DNA of 64,000 nucleotides from Sphingosinithalassobacter sp. CS137. Its GTDB lineage: Bacteria > Pseudomonadota > Alphaproteobacteria > Sphingomonadales > Sphingomonadaceae. The first letter of the stretch is position 1. Every line of letters begins with the position of its first letter. Under the pieces are notes generated by a model. It saw only the letters and a list, made by a program, of their open reading frames with translations. It was not told the origin of the DNA and ran no database searches. Below are positions 51,847 to 62,138 of the stretch, in pieces. The stretch is taken from the NCBI RefSeq assembly GCF_014334115.1, contig NZ_CP060494.1, positions 1,642,501 through 1,706,500 on the forward strand, read 5' to 3'. Both the position numbers and the translations under genes were made by a program.

Positions 51847-54347
51847 CAGGCGAGCACCAGCCCCGAAGCGCGCAGCGGCTCGGCGCCCTGAAGGAAGTAG
51901 CGGCGGGCGATCGCATCGGAGAGCGTTTCGACCCGATCGTGCAGATCGGCGAGCAGCGCCGCGTCGACCGCCGCCGCGCGCGCGGTGAGCACGATCGCCG
52001 CCAGCGCCCGCGCCTGTTCCTGCTGCGGCTCGGCGAGCCCGTCGTCGGACAGCACCGGCAGCTGATCGAGATGCTCGGCGATCGCCTGCACCTGATAGGC
52101 GATCGAGCGCGGATTGCCGGGATCGAGCGCGACGAGATCGACCACCGGAACCCGCGCGATCCCGGTGAGATAGCGCTGGCGATAGCTGATCTGGCTGTCG
52201 GCGAGATCGAGCAGAGTCGAAAGATCGTCGGCGGTCGCATCGGCGCCGGCAAAGACGCGCACCACCCGCAGCGCCGCGGCCGCGCGTTCGACCCGTCGCC
52301 CGAGATCGTGGAAGCGCCATGCCTCGGTGCGGGCCATATGCTCGGCCGAGAGCCCGGCAAGCGCCGAATAGCGCCGCTGGAGCGAGCCCGCCTTGTCGAG
52401 CAGTCCGCCGCGGCTGGGGAAAGGCGCGTCGAGCAGGCGGATCATGTCCGCCGAAAGCCGCTCGCGCGAAACCTCGCCGATCAGCCGCGCCTGACGATTG
52501 ATCGCGCGCACGCTGTACCACGCCTCTTCGTCTTCCAAGGCGGTGCGGGCGAGCTGGATGAGATCGGCGCGGCGATGGCCGCGCGGCTCGGGCGCGGCAT
52601 CGGCGCCGACCACCAGCCCGACCAGCCGCCGAACCGTCTCCGCCGACAGCGCGGCGCCGGTATCGGCGCTGATCGAATTGCCGAGCAGCGCACGCACCAC
52701 GCCGAGCAGCGCCTCGCCGCGTTCAAGATAGCGGCCGAGCCAGAAGAGATTATCGGCGACGCGGCTGGGAAGCGTGCCGGGATTGCGGCGCAGCTGAGTC
52801 GTCGCGCTCGACGGCAGCAGCGTGACCGGTTCGACCGGGGCAGGCCCGTGGACGCACACATCGGCCGACCAGCTGCCCTCCCCCATCACCGCCGCGCGCG
52901 GATCGGGATGTTCGCCGATGCGGGCGAAGCCGCCGGGCAGCACGGTCCAGCCGCCGTCGGCACCGCGCGCGGCGAAGACACGCAGCGTGAACGGGCGCGC
53001 CACGAGCCCCTCGCCCGACACCATCGGCATGGTCGAGAGCCGCGCCACTTCCTGGCCGACATAATCCTGCGGCCGCCGCTCCAGATCGTCGAGGAGCGCG
53101 GCACGCGCCTCCGTGTCGAGCGACGCCCCGAGCACCGGCCGACCATCGGGCAACGCGCGCGTCGGCACGCCGAACGCGGGCGCAATCAGCAGCTCGTCGA
53201 GCCGGTCGATCACCTGCCCGCGCTCGCGATCACCGCCGCACCACCAGGTCGCGATACTCGGCAGCGCGAGCGTTTCGCCCAGCATCGCCTCGGCGAGCCA
53301 CGGCAGGAAGGCGGCCACCGCGGGTGCCTCGAGCATGCCCGCACCGGGCGCATTGGCGACAACGACATTGCCAGCCGCCATCGCATCGACGAGCCCGGCA
53401 ACGCCGATCGTCGAATGGCTGTCGAACGCCAGCGGATCGAGCAGCCGCGGATCGACTCGGCGCCACAGCGCATCGATGCGCTTCAGCCCGGCGATGGTGC
53501 GGACATAGACCTGATCCTCGAGCACGGTGAGATCGGCGCCCTCGACCAGCAGATAGCCGAGATAGCGCGCGAGATGCGCCTGTTCGGCATAGCTCGGGTT
53601 GAGCCGGCCGGGCGTGAGCAGGCCGATGCGCGGCTCGGCACGGCGGCAGAGCGCGGCGAGCCCGTCGCGAAAGGCGGCGAAGAAGGGCGCATGCCGCTCG
53701 ATGTTGAGTCGCGACTGCAGGCCGCCCAGCATCCGCGCCATCGCCAGCCGGTTTTCGAGCGCATAGCCCGCGCCGGCGGGGGCACGGAGATGATCGGCGA
53801 GCACGCGCCAAGTGCCGTCTGGGCCGCGACAGAGATCGGCGGCGATAAAATGGAGATGGCGGCCGCCGGGCGGCGCGAGGCCGACCAGCGGGCGGAGGAA
53901 GAACGGGCTGCCGGTGACGAGCGCGGCGGGGACATGGCCCTCGGCGGTAAGCCGCCCCGGGCCGTAGACATCGGCGAGGATCGCCTCCATCAGCCGCGCG
54001 CGCTGCGCGACGCCCGCCGCGATCTTCGTCCACTCCGCCGCCGGAAGCAGCAGCGGCACCGGCGAGAGCGGCCAGGGCCGTTCGTCGCCTTCGCCGGCGA
54101 TGCGAAAGCCGGTGCCGATGTCGTCGGCATGGCGCTGGGCGCGCTCTCGGGCGTGCCCGAGCGTGTCGCCGCTATGGCTGGCGAGCTCCTCGAACAGCGC
54201 CGTCCAGGCGGCGTCGTCCGAGCCCTGCCCGCAGAGCATGTCGCCCGACCGGCCCTCGCCGCAATAATCGGCGATCCAGCGCGCGGCGATGGTGCCGGCG
54301 TCGAAAAGTCCTTCTGGACCCCGGATGGCGCGTTGCTCCCGCTGCAT
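51846..54347 (-). CDS. circularly permuted ATP-grasp / alpha-E domain fusion protein
   Basis: An 833-residue fusion. Residues about 60-480 are a circularly permuted ATP-grasp ligase (formerly DUF404/DUF407), with RIGLLTPGRLNPSYAEQ, LVEGADLTVLEDQVYVR and VVANAPGAGMLEAPAV. Residues about 520-833 are an alpha-E helical domain (DUF403), opening ADNLFWLGRYLERGEAL. In many genomes these are separate genes; here they are one. With the downstream transglutaminase they form the known but functionally unresolved peptide-ligase/peptidase cluster. The start at 54347 is the best ATG; earlier sequence is antisense to ligD. Confidence 0.85.
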   Translation of the reverse strand: MQREQRAIRGPEGLFDAGTIAARWIADYCGEGRSGDMLCGQGSDDAAWTALFEELASHSGDTLGHARERAQRHADDIGTGFRIAGEGDERPWPLSPVPLLLPAAEWTKIAAGVAQRARLMEAILADVYGPGRLTAEGHVPAALVTGSPFFLRPLVGLAPPGGRHLHFIAADLCRGPDGTWRVLADHLRAPAGAGYALENRLAMARMLGGLQSRLNIERHAPFFAAFRDGLAALCRRAEPRIGLLTPGRLNPSYAEQAHLARYLGYLLVEGADLTVLEDQVYVRTIAGLKRIDALWRRVDPRLLDPLAFDSHSTIGVAGLVDAMAAGNVVVANAPGAGMLEAPAVAAFLPWLAEAMLGETLALPSIATWWCGGDRERGQVIDRLDELLIAPAFGVPTRALPDGRPVLGASLDTEARAALLDDLERRPQDYVGQEVARLSTMPMVSGEGLVARPFTLRVFAARGADGGWTVLPGGFARIGEHPDPRAAVMGEGSWSADVCVHGPAPVEPVTLLPSSATTQLRRNPGTLPSRVADNLFWLGRYLERGEALLGVVRALLGNSISADTGAALSAETVRRLVGLVVGADAAPEPRGHRRADLIQLARTALEDEEAWYSVRAINRQARLIGEVSRERLSADMIRLLDAPFPSRGGLLDKAGSLQRRYSALAGLSAEHMARTEAWRFHDLGRRVERAAAALRVVRVFAGADATADDLSTLLDLADSQISYRQRYLTGIARVPVVDLVALDPGNPRSIAYQVQAIAEHLDQLPVLSDDGLAEPQQEQARALAAIVLTARAAAVDAALLADLHDRVETLSDAIARRYFLQGAEPLRASGLVLA

Positions 54348-54412
54348 GAGTGGCGGACGATGGGGGAAACCATGCTGCCGCGCAACGCCGATTGCGACCG
54401 GCGGAGACTCGG

Positions 54413-56857
54413 CTAGACGTCGGGCAGTTCCTGCGACGCCTCTCCCCAGCCGGCGAGCGCGCGGCTGGTGGCGCGATCGACCAGCGTATCGGCATCGGCG
54501 ACACTGAACCGCTGGGGCCCGTCGAGATCGCGCAGCTCGCTCCAGCTGATCGGCGCCGAGACCGGCGCGCCGGGCCGCGCGCGCGCGACATAGGGCAGCA
54601 CCGCGGTCGCGCCGCGCTGGTTGCGCAGATAATCGATGAAGATGCGGCCCGTGCGGCTCGCCTTCTTGAGATTGGCGGTGAAGCGATCGGGCTCGGCCTG
54701 CGCCAGCGCGCGGGCGAAACGCTCGGCGAAGCTCTTCACGTCCGGCCACTCGGCCTTGGGAATGAGCGGCACCACCAGATGCACCCCCTTGCCGCCGGTG
54801 AGCATCGGGAAGCTCGTGAGGCCGATGTCGGCGAGGTGGCGCTTGAGATCCTCGGCGGCTTTCTTGACGTCGCGGAAGTCGAGCCCCTCGTCGGGATCGA
54901 GATCGAACACCAGCCGATCGGCCTTCTCCACATCGGCGACGCGGCTGCCCCAGCCGTGGAATTCGATCGTGCCCATCTGGACGCAGGCGAGGATGCCGTC
55001 GACGTCGTCGACATAGAGGTAGGGCTGAACCGAGCCATCCTTCTCGCGAATGTCGACATGGCGGACATGCTCGCCGAAGCTGCCCGCGTCGTGCTTCTGG
55101 AAGAAGCATTTGCTCGCCCGGCCCTGCGGACAGCGAACGAGGCTGATCGGCCGATCGGCGATCCACGGCAGCAACACCGGCGAGACCGCCTGGTAGTAAT
55201 CGGCGAGTTCGCCCTTGGTGACGCCGGCATCAGGGAAGATCACGCGATCGCGGCTGCTGATCTTCACCGTCGAGGCAGGCGCCTGCGGCAGCGGCTCGGG
55301 CGTTTCGGCAGTCACGTCGGCGGCATGCTTGTCTTCGCGCAGGCCGAGGAAGCTGGCGTGGCGGACGACGTTTTCGGAAGTGAGCTCGGCAAAGGCGATC
55401 TCGGCGACGAGCTTCGGCGTTACCCAGTGCGCGCCCTTCGCGACGCTTTTCGGAGCATCGACCGGCGGCGTCTTGCGGGCGAGCCGATCGAGCCTGTCGC
55501 GCAGCGCCTGAAGCGTGTCCATGTCGAAGCCGGTGCCGACCTTGCCGCGATATTCGAGCCCGTCGGGCCCATGCACCGCGAGCAGCAGCGAGCGCAGCGG
55601 CCGCCCCTTCGAATTGCTGGGCGACCAGCCGACGATGACGAATTCCTGGCGCCGCACGCACTTCACCTTGAGCCACGCCTTGGTCCGGCTGCCGCGATAG
55701 GGCGCGTCGACCTTCTTCGAGACGATACCTTCATAGCCTTCGCGGCACATCGTTCCGAACAGCTTCTCGCCCGCGCCGATCACATGTTCGGCGAACTGGA
55801 TGCGTTCGTCGCTTTCGGCGAGCAGCGGGCGCAGCCGCTCCTTGCGCTGGACCTGCGGCAGCTTCGTCAGATCCTCGCCATCGGCTTCGAGCAGATCGAA
55901 GGCGAAGAAGACGAGCCCCTTGCCGCCCGCGGAGATCGCGTCCTGAAGGGTCGAGAAATCGGGGCGGCCGTCGTTGAACGCGACGATCTCGCCGTCGATC
56001 AGCGCCGAACCGACGCGAAGCGACGCGGCGGCATCGGCGATGCCGGGAAATTTGTCGGTCCAGTCGAGCCCCGAGCGAGTGAAGATGCGCGGCCCGCCCG
56101 CGCCCAGGCTGAGCAACGCGCGATAGCCGTCATATTTGACTTCGTGCAGCCACTGGTTTCCCGAGGGGACGGCATCGACGAGCGTGGCGAGCTGAACCGG
56201 GCGGAACGCCGGGGCCTGGGCGCTTCTGGGTTTGGCGCCGCTCTTCGCGCGCTTCGCGGGCGGCTTCTTCCCGGTCGCTTGCCTGCCCTCGGCGATCTCG
56301 AGCATCGTCCGGCCGGTCTTCACGCTGGTGAGGCCGGTCTCGACCAATGTGTCGGTGCCGCCGGCATATTCGTCCTCGAGCTTGCGCAGCAGCCAGTTCT
56401 CGGCCTTTTCGCGGCCGCGCGGCTTGAGGCGGATCAGCAGCCACTCGCCGCGCATCCGCTCGCCAAAGAGGCGGAAGTGGAGATGGCCCTTTTCGAGATC
56501 CTTCGCGCTCTTGCCCTCCACCGGCTCCCACTCGCCGCGATCCCAGAGCATGACGGTGCCGCCGCCATATTCCTCCTGCGGGATGGTGCCTTCGAAGGTG
56601 GCATAGGAGAGCGGGTGATCCTCGGTGCGGACCGCGAGCCGCTTTTCGCCCGGATCGAGGCTGGGGCCGCGCGTCACCGCCCAGCTCTTGAGCACGCCAT
56701 CGACTTCGAGCCGCAGATCCCAGTGGAGCCGCGAGGCATCGTGCTTCTGGACCATGAAGGTGCGGCCGGTGCCGCCCCCTGCTTCGCCGCGCGGCTCGGC
56801 GGTCTTCGCGAAATCGCGCTTGGCATTGTATCTGGCGAGAAGATCGGCGTCGGCCAT
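54413..56857 (-). CDS. ligD: multifunctional DNA ligase D (LigD)
   Basis: An 814-residue enzyme of bacterial non-homologous end joining. Domain order: 3'-phosphoesterase (about 30-190, FMVQKHDASRLHWDLRL), ATP-dependent ligase (about 215-500; nucleotidyl Lys241 in EVKYDGYR), then primase-polymerase (about 535-800; LVFDLDPDEGLDFRDV with catalytic Asp residues, and GGKGVHLVVPL). This phosphoesterase-ligase-polymerase order is as in Pseudomonas. The ku gene is six bases upstream on the same strand, forming a minimal end-joining operon. Confidence 0.96.
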   Translation of the reverse strand: MADADLLARYNAKRDFAKTAEPRGEAGGGTGRTFMVQKHDASRLHWDLRLEVDGVLKSWAVTRGPSLDPGEKRLAVRTEDHPLSYATFEGTIPQEEYGGGTVMLWDRGEWEPVEGKSAKDLEKGHLHFRLFGERMRGEWLLIRLKPRGREKAENWLLRKLEDEYAGGTDTLVETGLTSVKTGRTMLEIAEGRQATGKKPPAKRAKSGAKPRSAQAPAFRPVQLATLVDAVPSGNQWLHEVKYDGYRALLSLGAGGPRIFTRSGLDWTDKFPGIADAAASLRVGSALIDGEIVAFNDGRPDFSTLQDAISAGGKGLVFFAFDLLEADGEDLTKLPQVQRKERLRPLLAESDERIQFAEHVIGAGEKLFGTMCREGYEGIVSKKVDAPYRGSRTKAWLKVKCVRRQEFVIVGWSPSNSKGRPLRSLLLAVHGPDGLEYRGKVGTGFDMDTLQALRDRLDRLARKTPPVDAPKSVAKGAHWVTPKLVAEIAFAELTSENVVRHASFLGLREDKHAADVTAETPEPLPQAPASTVKISSRDRVIFPDAGVTKGELADYYQAVSPVLLPWIADRPISLVRCPQGRASKCFFQKHDAGSFGEHVRHVDIREKDGSVQPYLYVDDVDGILACVQMGTIEFHGWGSRVADVEKADRLVFDLDPDEGLDFRDVKKAAEDLKRHLADIGLTSFPMLTGGKGVHLVVPLIPKAEWPDVKSFAERFARALAQAEPDRFTANLKKASRTGRIFIDYLRNQRGATAVLPYVARARPGAPVSAPISWSELRDLDGPQRFSVADADTLVDRATSRALAGWGEASQELPDV

Positions 56858-56863
56858 CGCGCG

Positions 56864-57766
56864 TCAGCCCGCCGCCTTCTTCTTCGCCGGAGGTTTTTTC
56901 GCGCTGCTGCTGCTACGCGAGCGGCTCGATGCCTTTTTCGCCGGCTTGGTCTCGACCTCGTCGTCGTTCGAGGCGCCGGGCTTTTCGAGCGACTTCTTGA
57001 GCGCGGCCATCAGATCGACGACATTCGAGCCGCGGCTGGCGGGGCCTTCCTCAGCCTCCTCGACGATACGGCCGCCCTTCGAGCTTTTCTTGCGCTCGAT
57101 CAGATCCTTGAGCGCGTCGACATAGCGATCGTGAAACTCCTGCGGATCGAAGGCGGCGGTCTTCTTCTCGATCAGCGATTCGGCCAGCTCGAGCAGCTCG
57201 GCATCGGGCTTCTCGTCGGAGATGTCGCGGAAATAGCTCTGCGCCTTGCGCACTTCGTCGGCATAGCGGAGCGTTTCGAGGACCATCCCGCGCCCGCAGG
57301 GCTTGAGGCTGACGACATGTTCGCGGCCGCGCAGCGCGAGCTGGCCGAGCCCGACCTTCTTCGTCCGCCGCAGCGCCTCGCGCAGCACGATGAACGCTTC
57401 CTCCGCCAGATCGTCGGCGGGGACCACGAAATAGGGTTTCTCGTAATAGAGAACGTCGATCTCGTGCGCGTCGACGAATTGCGTGAGCTCGAGCGTCTTC
57501 TTCGATTCGAGCTTCACTGCGTCGATCTCTTCCTGATCGAGCAGGATGTAGGAGCCCTTTTCGTATTCGAAGCCCTTCATGATCTCGTCGGTGTCGATCG
57601 GGCCGACGCCGGGAACCACTTTCTCATATTTGACCGGCTTGCCGCTCGGTTCGTGAATCTGGCGGAACGAGATGGCGGCGCCGGAGCGAGTCGCGGTGAA
57701 GATCTCCACCGGGATCGACACCAGCGCCAGGCGAATCTGTCCCTGCCAATAGGCGCGCGCGGCCAT
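56864..57766 (-). CDS. ku: non-homologous end-joining protein Ku
   Basis: A 300-residue Ku homodimer subunit that binds DNA ends and recruits LigD. The start at 57766 ([22 protein letters not shown]) matches bacterial Ku. Core features are [24 protein letters not shown] segments, [16 protein letters not shown] and [17 protein letters not shown]. The C-terminal 50 residues are Lys/Ser/Arg-rich ([15 protein letters not shown]), a common DNA-binding extension. The gene lies just upstream of ligD and divergent from pdxH. Confidence 0.96.
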   Translation of the reverse strand: MAARAYWQGQIRLALVSIPVEIFTATRSGAAISFRQIHEPSGKPVKYEKVVPGVGPIDTDEIMKGFEYEKGSYILLDQEEIDAVKLESKKTLELTQFVDAHEIDVLYYEKPYFVVPADDLAEEAFIVLREALRRTKKVGLGQLALRGREHVVSLKPCGRGMVLETLRYADEVRKAQSYFRDISDEKPDAELLELAESLIEKKTAAFDPQEFHDRYVDALKDLIERKKSSKGGRIVEEAEEGPASRGSNVVDLMAALKKSLEKPGASNDDEVETKPAKKASSRSRSSSSAKKPPAKKKAAG

Positions 57767-57855
57767 GCCATTCTCCTCGTTGCGAGGCCGATTCAATCCC
57801 CGAGCGCGCGACTCGTTCCTCGACACTCCTGCGGGGTGCCGGTAGAGCGCGGGCC

Positions 57856-58446
57856 ATGGCAGAAGACCCGATCGCGCTGTTCGACAGCTGGTTCGCGCAC
57901 GCCCAGGCGAGCGAACCCAACGACGCCAATGCGATGGCGCTCGCCACCGTCGATCCGGCGGGCCAGCCGTCGGTGCGGATGGTGCTGCTGAAGGGGCATG
58001 GCGCCGAAGGCTTCACTTTCTACACCAACGGCGAGAGCCGCAAGGCGATCGAGCTTGCCGAATGCCCGCGCGCGGCGCTGCTGTTCCATTGGAAGTCGCT
58101 GCGGCGGCAGGTGCGAGTCGAAGGGCCGGTCGCACGCGTGAGCGACGCCGAATCGGACGCCTATTTCGCCAGCCGCGGCCGCGATTCGCAGCTTGGCGCC
58201 TGGGCTTCGGACCAGTCGCGCCCGCTGCCCGCGCGCGCGGTGTTCGAGGAACGCTATGAAGCCGTTCGCGCGCGGTTCGAAGGCGGGCCGGTGCCGCGCC
58301 CGCCGCATTGGGGCGGCTGGCGGGTGAGCCCCGAGCGAATCGAGTTCTGGCAGGACCGCGAACATCGGCTGCACGAACGGCGGTTGTTCGTGCGCGAAAC
58401 CACGCCGGGCGCGGAGGGCTGGTCCGAGGGGCTGCTCTACCCGTGA
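57856..58446 (+). CDS. pdxH: pyridoxamine 5'-phosphate oxidase
   Basis: A 196-residue FMN enzyme that makes pyridoxal 5'-phosphate. Conserved features are the N-terminal [26 protein letters not shown] strand pair (AMALAT and PSVRMVLLK), [30 protein letters not shown], and the C-terminal [15 protein letters not shown] and RLHERRLF. Length is normal. The stop overlaps the GTG start of the downstream cation transporter (GTGA), so the two are co-translated. Confidence 0.96.
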   Translation: MAEDPIALFDSWFAHAQASEPNDANAMALATVDPAGQPSVRMVLLKGHGAEGFTFYTNGESRKAIELAECPRAALLFHWKSLRRQVRVEGPVARVSDAESDAYFASRGRDSQLGAWASDQSRPLPARAVFEERYEAVRARFEGGPVPRPPHWGGWRVSPERIEFWQDREHRLHERRLFVRETTPGAEGWSEGLLYP

Positions 58447-59369
58447 ACCGGCCGGTTCGCCGGGCGGCTCTCGCGAGCGTTGCCGTCGCGCTGCTGCTCG
58501 GCGCACTGAAAGCCTGGGCGGCGCTGAAGACCGGATCGGTGGCGGTGCTCGCCTCGCTCGCCGACAGTCTGCTCGATCTGGTCGCGTCACTGGTGACGCT
58601 GGGCGGCGTGCGCTGGGCGATGCAGCCCGCCGACGCCGAGCATCGCTTCGGCCACGGCAAGGCCGAGGCGCTGGCCGCGCTGTTCCAGGTGGGCGTGATC
58701 GCGGTTTCCGCCTTCGCCATCCTGCTGCGCGCGATCGAGCGGCTGTCGACCGACCAGACGAGCACCGATCCCGAATATGGCATCGGCGTTTCGATCGTCG
58801 CCTTCGTGCTGACGCTTGCGCTGACCAGCTATCAGCGGTCAGTGATCCGGCGCACCCGATCGGTGGCGATCGGCGCGGACCATGTCCACTATCAATCGGA
58901 CCTGCTGCTCAACGGCGCAGTGATCGTCGCGCTGGTGCTCGAAGGCTATCTGGGGCTTGCCGGCGCCGATCCGCTGTTCGGCATCGCCATCGCCTTCTGG
59001 CTGATGTTCGGCGCGTGGCGCGCCTCGGTCGAGGCGATCAACCAGCTGATGGACCGCGAATGGCCCGAGGAGAAGCGCCGCCGACTGGTCGAAGTCGCCT
59101 GCGGCCTTTCGGGATTCGAGCGGCTGCACGACCTGCGCACGCGGACCAGCGGCAATCGCGACTTCGTGCAGTTCCACATCTGGGTCGATCCGGACATGAG
59201 CGTCGCCGCCGCACATGACGTGGTGGAAGCGCTGGAGCGTGCGCTCGCAGACGAATTCCCGGGAATCGAAGTGCTGATCCACCTCGATCCGGCGGGACAG
59301 GTCGACGATCCGCACAATCCGCTCGTCGAGGCCGACGAGAGCGCCTTCCTCAAGGAGACCAAGCGATGA
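58443..59369 (+). CDS. cation diffusion facilitator family transporter
   Basis: A 308-residue CDF transporter (FieF/YiiP-like) for divalent metals such as Zn or Fe. The GTG start overlaps pdxH. Six helices are expected; metal-site residues appear in [13 protein letters not shown] (D..D) and [15 protein letters not shown] (HxxxD-type). [12 protein letters not shown] is the loop signature. The C-terminal cytoplasmic domain begins after about residue 210, with [12 protein letters not shown]. It overlaps the PhzF gene (ATGA). Metal specificity cannot be read. Confidence 0.92.
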   Translation: MNRPVRRAALASVAVALLLGALKAWAALKTGSVAVLASLADSLLDLVASLVTLGGVRWAMQPADAEHRFGHGKAEALAALFQVGVIAVSAFAILLRAIERLSTDQTSTDPEYGIGVSIVAFVLTLALTSYQRSVIRRTRSVAIGADHVHYQSDLLLNGAVIVALVLEGYLGLAGADPLFGIAIAFWLMFGAWRASVEAINQLMDREWPEEKRRRLVEVACGLSGFERLHDLRTRTSGNRDFVQFHIWVDPDMSVAAAHDVVEALERALADEFPGIEVLIHLDPAGQVDDPHNPLVEADESAFLKETKR

Positions 59370-60163
59370 AGCTGCCCTTCGCCCAGATCGACGCGTTCGC
59401 GAGCGCGCCCTTCACCGGCAATTCGGCCGCGGTGATGCCGCTCGACGCGTGGCTCGACGACGCGGTGCTGCAGGCGATCGCGATGGAGAACAATCTCTCC
59501 GAGACCGCCTTCCTCGTTCCCGACGACAGCGACGAGGCCGATTACGAGCTGCGCTGGTTCACGCCGACCACCGAAGTTGCGCTGTGCGGCCATGCGACGC
59601 TGGCGAGCGGCCATTATCTGCTGAACGCGAATTCGGAGACGGACCGAGTCGTCTTTCGCACGCGCCAGGCCGGGCTGCTCGAGGTGCGGCGCGACGGCGA
59701 CGGCTATGCGATGGCGCTGCCCGCCTATCCGCCCGAGCCGGCCGAAGTGCCGGGGCTGCTCGAGGCACTGGGGATCGAGGAAGCGCAGACGCTGCGCCAC
59801 GCCAGCGGCTATGACCTGACGGTGCTCGACAGCGCCGAGGCGGTGCGCGCGGTGGAGCCGGACTTTCGCGCGCTGGCGCAGATCGGCGACACGCTGAACA
59901 TCGTCACGGCGCCGGGCGGCGACACCGATGTGGTGAGCCGCGTGTTCGCGCCCGCCGCGGGGATCGACGAGGATCCGGTGACCGGATCGGCGCATTGCGT
60001 GCTGACGCCCTATTGGGCGCAGCGGCTGGGGCGCGAGGCTTTCGCTGCTTATCAGGCGAGCGCACGCGGCGGCCATGTGCAGTGCGGGCTGGCCGGCGAC
60101 ATGGTGATCCTGGGCGGCAACTGCGTGACGGTGATCGAGGGCGCGTTCCTGCTCCCCGACTGA
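59366..60163 (+). CDS. PhzF family isomerase/epimerase-like protein
   Basis: A 265-residue protein of the PhzF family (diaminopimelate-epimerase fold). The N-terminus QIDAFASAPFTGNSAAV and NNLSETAFLV hold the conserved Glu used as the catalytic acid/base; VALCGHATLASGHYL, then EDPVTGSAHC in the second lobe, complete the signature. No phenazine genes are present, so the substrate is unknown. It starts within the end of the CDF gene (ATGA), third in the pdxH operon. Confidence 0.92.
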   Translation: MKLPFAQIDAFASAPFTGNSAAVMPLDAWLDDAVLQAIAMENNLSETAFLVPDDSDEADYELRWFTPTTEVALCGHATLASGHYLLNANSETDRVVFRTRQAGLLEVRRDGDGYAMALPAYPPEPAEVPGLLEALGIEEAQTLRHASGYDLTVLDSAEAVRAVEPDFRALAQIGDTLNIVTAPGGDTDVVSRVFAPAAGIDEDPVTGSAHCVLTPYWAQRLGREAFAAYQASARGGHVQCGLAGDMVILGGNCVTVIEGAFLLPD

Positions 60164-60173
60164 CCCGGCCGGA

Positions 60174-61283
60174 TCAGGCCAGTGCCAGATCGGCGCGTTC
60201 GGTTTCGGCGATCCAGCCGCCGCCCAACACGCGATCTCCCGAATAGAGCACCGCGGCCTGGCCGGGCGCGACGCCATATTCGGGCGCGGTGAACACCACG
60301 CGATCGCCCTCGAGCCGCGCAGGCACGGGCTTGGCAAGCGACCGCACCTTCGCCGTCATCGGCCCGGCCGCATCGCCGCCGATCCAGTTCAACCGCTCGA
60401 TCCGCGCCGCACGCACCGCGAGCGCGCGCTTGGGCCCGACGATCACTTCACGCCGCTGCGGATCGAGCCGCAGGACGTAGAGCGGCTCGGCCTGGCCGCC
60501 GATTTCGAGCCCGCGGCGCTGGCCGACGGTGAAATGGATGAGCCCGCGATGTTCGCCGAGCTTCACCCCGCGCTCGTCGACGATGTCGCCGCCCGCCTCG
60601 GCCTGCGGCCGCAGCTTCTTGACGAGCGTGGCGTAATCGCCGTCGGGCACGAAGCAGATGTCCTGGCTGTCCGGCTTGCCCGCCACGCCGAGCCCCAGTT
60701 CGGCGGCGAGCGCCCGCACCTCGGGCTTGGGCAGGCCACCCAGCGGAAACCGCAGGAAATCGAGCTGCGCCGCAGTGGTGGCGAACAGGAAATAGCTCTG
60801 ATCGCGCGCCGGATCGGCGGCGCGGTGCAGCTCTGCCCCCGCGGCGCCCTCGACACGGCGGACATAATGGCCGGTGGCGAGGCAATCGGCGCCCAGATCG
60901 CGCGCAATCGCCAGCAGATCGGTGAATTTCGGGCCGATATTGCACTGGACGCAGGGGATCGGCGTGCGCCCGGCGAGATATTCGTCGGCGAAATCGTCGA
61001 TCACCGATTCGCGGAAGCTGCTGGCGTGATCGAACACATAATGGGCGATTCCGAGCCGATCGCAGACTGCGCGCGCATCGCGGATGTCGCTGCCCGCGCA
61101 GCAGCTTCCCGCACGCCCGACCGCTTCGCCATGATCGTAGAGCTGGAGCGTGATGCCGATCGTTTCGGCGCCGGTGCGGGCCGCGAGCGCGGCCACGACC
61201 GAGCTGTCGACCCCGCCCGACATGGCGACGACGATCCGCCGCGCGGCGAGCGGCTCGGGAAGCTGGAAATCACCGGAATGCAT
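60174..61283 (-). CDS. mnmA: tRNA-specific 2-thiouridylase MnmA
   Basis: A 369-residue enzyme that thiolates U34 of tRNA Lys, Glu and Gln. The ATP-binding PP-loop is MSGGVDSS at about 21-28. Catalytic Cys residues are in IPCVQCN and, later, [16 protein letters not shown]. The GQRRGL and [25 protein letters not shown] features ([22 protein letters not shown]) match MnmA. The start at 61283 is preceded by a short region shared with no gene. It is convergent with the PhzF gene, 10 bases apart. Confidence 0.96.
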   Translation of the reverse strand: MHSGDFQLPEPLAARRIVVAMSGGVDSSVVAALAARTGAETIGITLQLYDHGEAVGRAGSCCAGSDIRDARAVCDRLGIAHYVFDHASSFRESVIDDFADEYLAGRTPIPCVQCNIGPKFTDLLAIARDLGADCLATGHYVRRVEGAAGAELHRAADPARDQSYFLFATTAAQLDFLRFPLGGLPKPEVRALAAELGLGVAGKPDSQDICFVPDGDYATLVKKLRPQAEAGGDIVDERGVKLGEHRGLIHFTVGQRRGLEIGGQAEPLYVLRLDPQRREVIVGPKRALAVRAARIERLNWIGGDAAGPMTAKVRSLAKPVPARLEGDRVVFTAPEYGVAPGQAAVLYSGDRVLGGGWIAETERADLALA

Positions 61284-61398
61284 CGCCGCCGCACATAGGG
61301 CGCCGGACGCGCCGATGCAAAATTTCGGCGCCTTTACCGGTCCTTCAGGACGCGCCGCTACGAGAGTCGTCCGAAGTGAGTTTTGCGGATGCGTAGCA

Positions 61399-61626
61399 GT
61401 GGACCTGAGCTTTGCCCGACTGGACCGCGACGTCGCGGTTACGGCGCTGCCCACCGAACTGGCCGTGCTGCTGGTCGGCGTGGCCGCGCGCCAGGCGGCG
61501 AGCCCGACGGCGGCGGCGCAGGCGCGGCTGAGCGGCACGGCGCCCGAGGCCGAGCTGCTGGCGCCGCCGCACGGCGCATTTCATCGCGCCGTTTCGCTGG
61601 CGTTAAGGCGTTGGCCGCAGGAGTGA
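61399..61626 (+). CDS. possible small hypothetical protein
   Basis: A 75-codon frame from a GTG at 61399, coding [20 protein letters not shown] and an Ala-rich helical remainder. It lies in the otherwise empty 448 bases between mnmA and sciP, on the sciP strand. No ribosome binding site stands out, and no family is recognised. It could be chance in GC-rich sequence. The rest of the gap (61627-61731) contains a GC-rich hairpin just before sciP and nothing else recognised. Confidence 0.3.
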   Translation: MDLSFARLDRDVAVTALPTELAVLLVGVAARQAASPTAAAQARLSGTAPEAELLAPPHGAFHRAVSLALRRWPQE

Positions 61627-61731
61627 ATACGCTGTTTACCGTCCCGTTTCAGCCAATGTTGAAGCAGCACGTCTAACGGTCGTTCAAGTGAGTTGGAGAG
61701 GGGGCCCCCCGCCCCGATCGAGGTTTGGTAG

Positions 61732-62031
61732 ATGATTGAGAATCAGAAGATCCGCCCTGCAAAAGTCATCGGTCCGCTGGGCGAGCCGCTGACGCTGGAC
61801 ACGCTGCCGCCGCCCGACACGACCCGCTGGGTCGTGCGGCGCAAGGCCGAAGTCGTGGCCGCAGTGAACGGCGGTCTGCTGAGCATCGACGAGGTCTGCG
61901 AACGCTATGGCCTGACGGTGGAGGAATTCGCCGGATGGCAGCGCGCGATCGACCGTTCGGGCATGCCCGGGCTGCGCGTCACGCGCATCCAGCATTATCG
62001 CACGCTGTACGAGCGCCAGCAGAAATATTGA
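61732..62031 (+). CDS. sciP: SciP (DUF1153), CtrA-inhibitory transcription factor
   Basis: A 99-residue DUF1153 protein. In Caulobacter SciP binds the cell-cycle regulator CtrA at promoters and blocks its activity. The N-terminal arm KVIGPLGEPLTLDTLPPPDT, the helix-turn-helix region WVVRRKAEVVAAV and LSIDEVCERYGLTVEEF, and the end TRIQHYRTLYE are characteristic. It is strictly alphaproteobacterial and so supports the taxonomic call. It stands alone; ctrA is not in the window. Confidence 0.95.
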   Translation: MIENQKIRPAKVIGPLGEPLTLDTLPPPDTTRWVVRRKAEVVAAVNGGLLSIDEVCERYGLTVEEFAGWQRAIDRSGMPGLRVTRIQHYRTLYERQQKY

Positions 62032-62138
62032 GGGACGACCTGGACGGCCAAGCGGGGGCGGCCGGAACCAAGCACGGGCTTCGCGAGTCTTTGCGGTGAT
62101 CTCCGGAACGTACCGGAGGTGAAACGGAGGGACCTCGA

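Noticed and set aside
54350..57991. A 1213-codon open frame on the plus strand
   Set aside because: Antisense to ligD and ku. The minus-strand proteins have complete catalytic motifs, and this one does not.
62095..62120. GGAAC before the GlsB gene as an EcfG stress promoter
   Set aside because: No CGTT-type -10 element lies at the required distance; the GGAAC sits in a small CTCCGG/CCGGAG hairpin.
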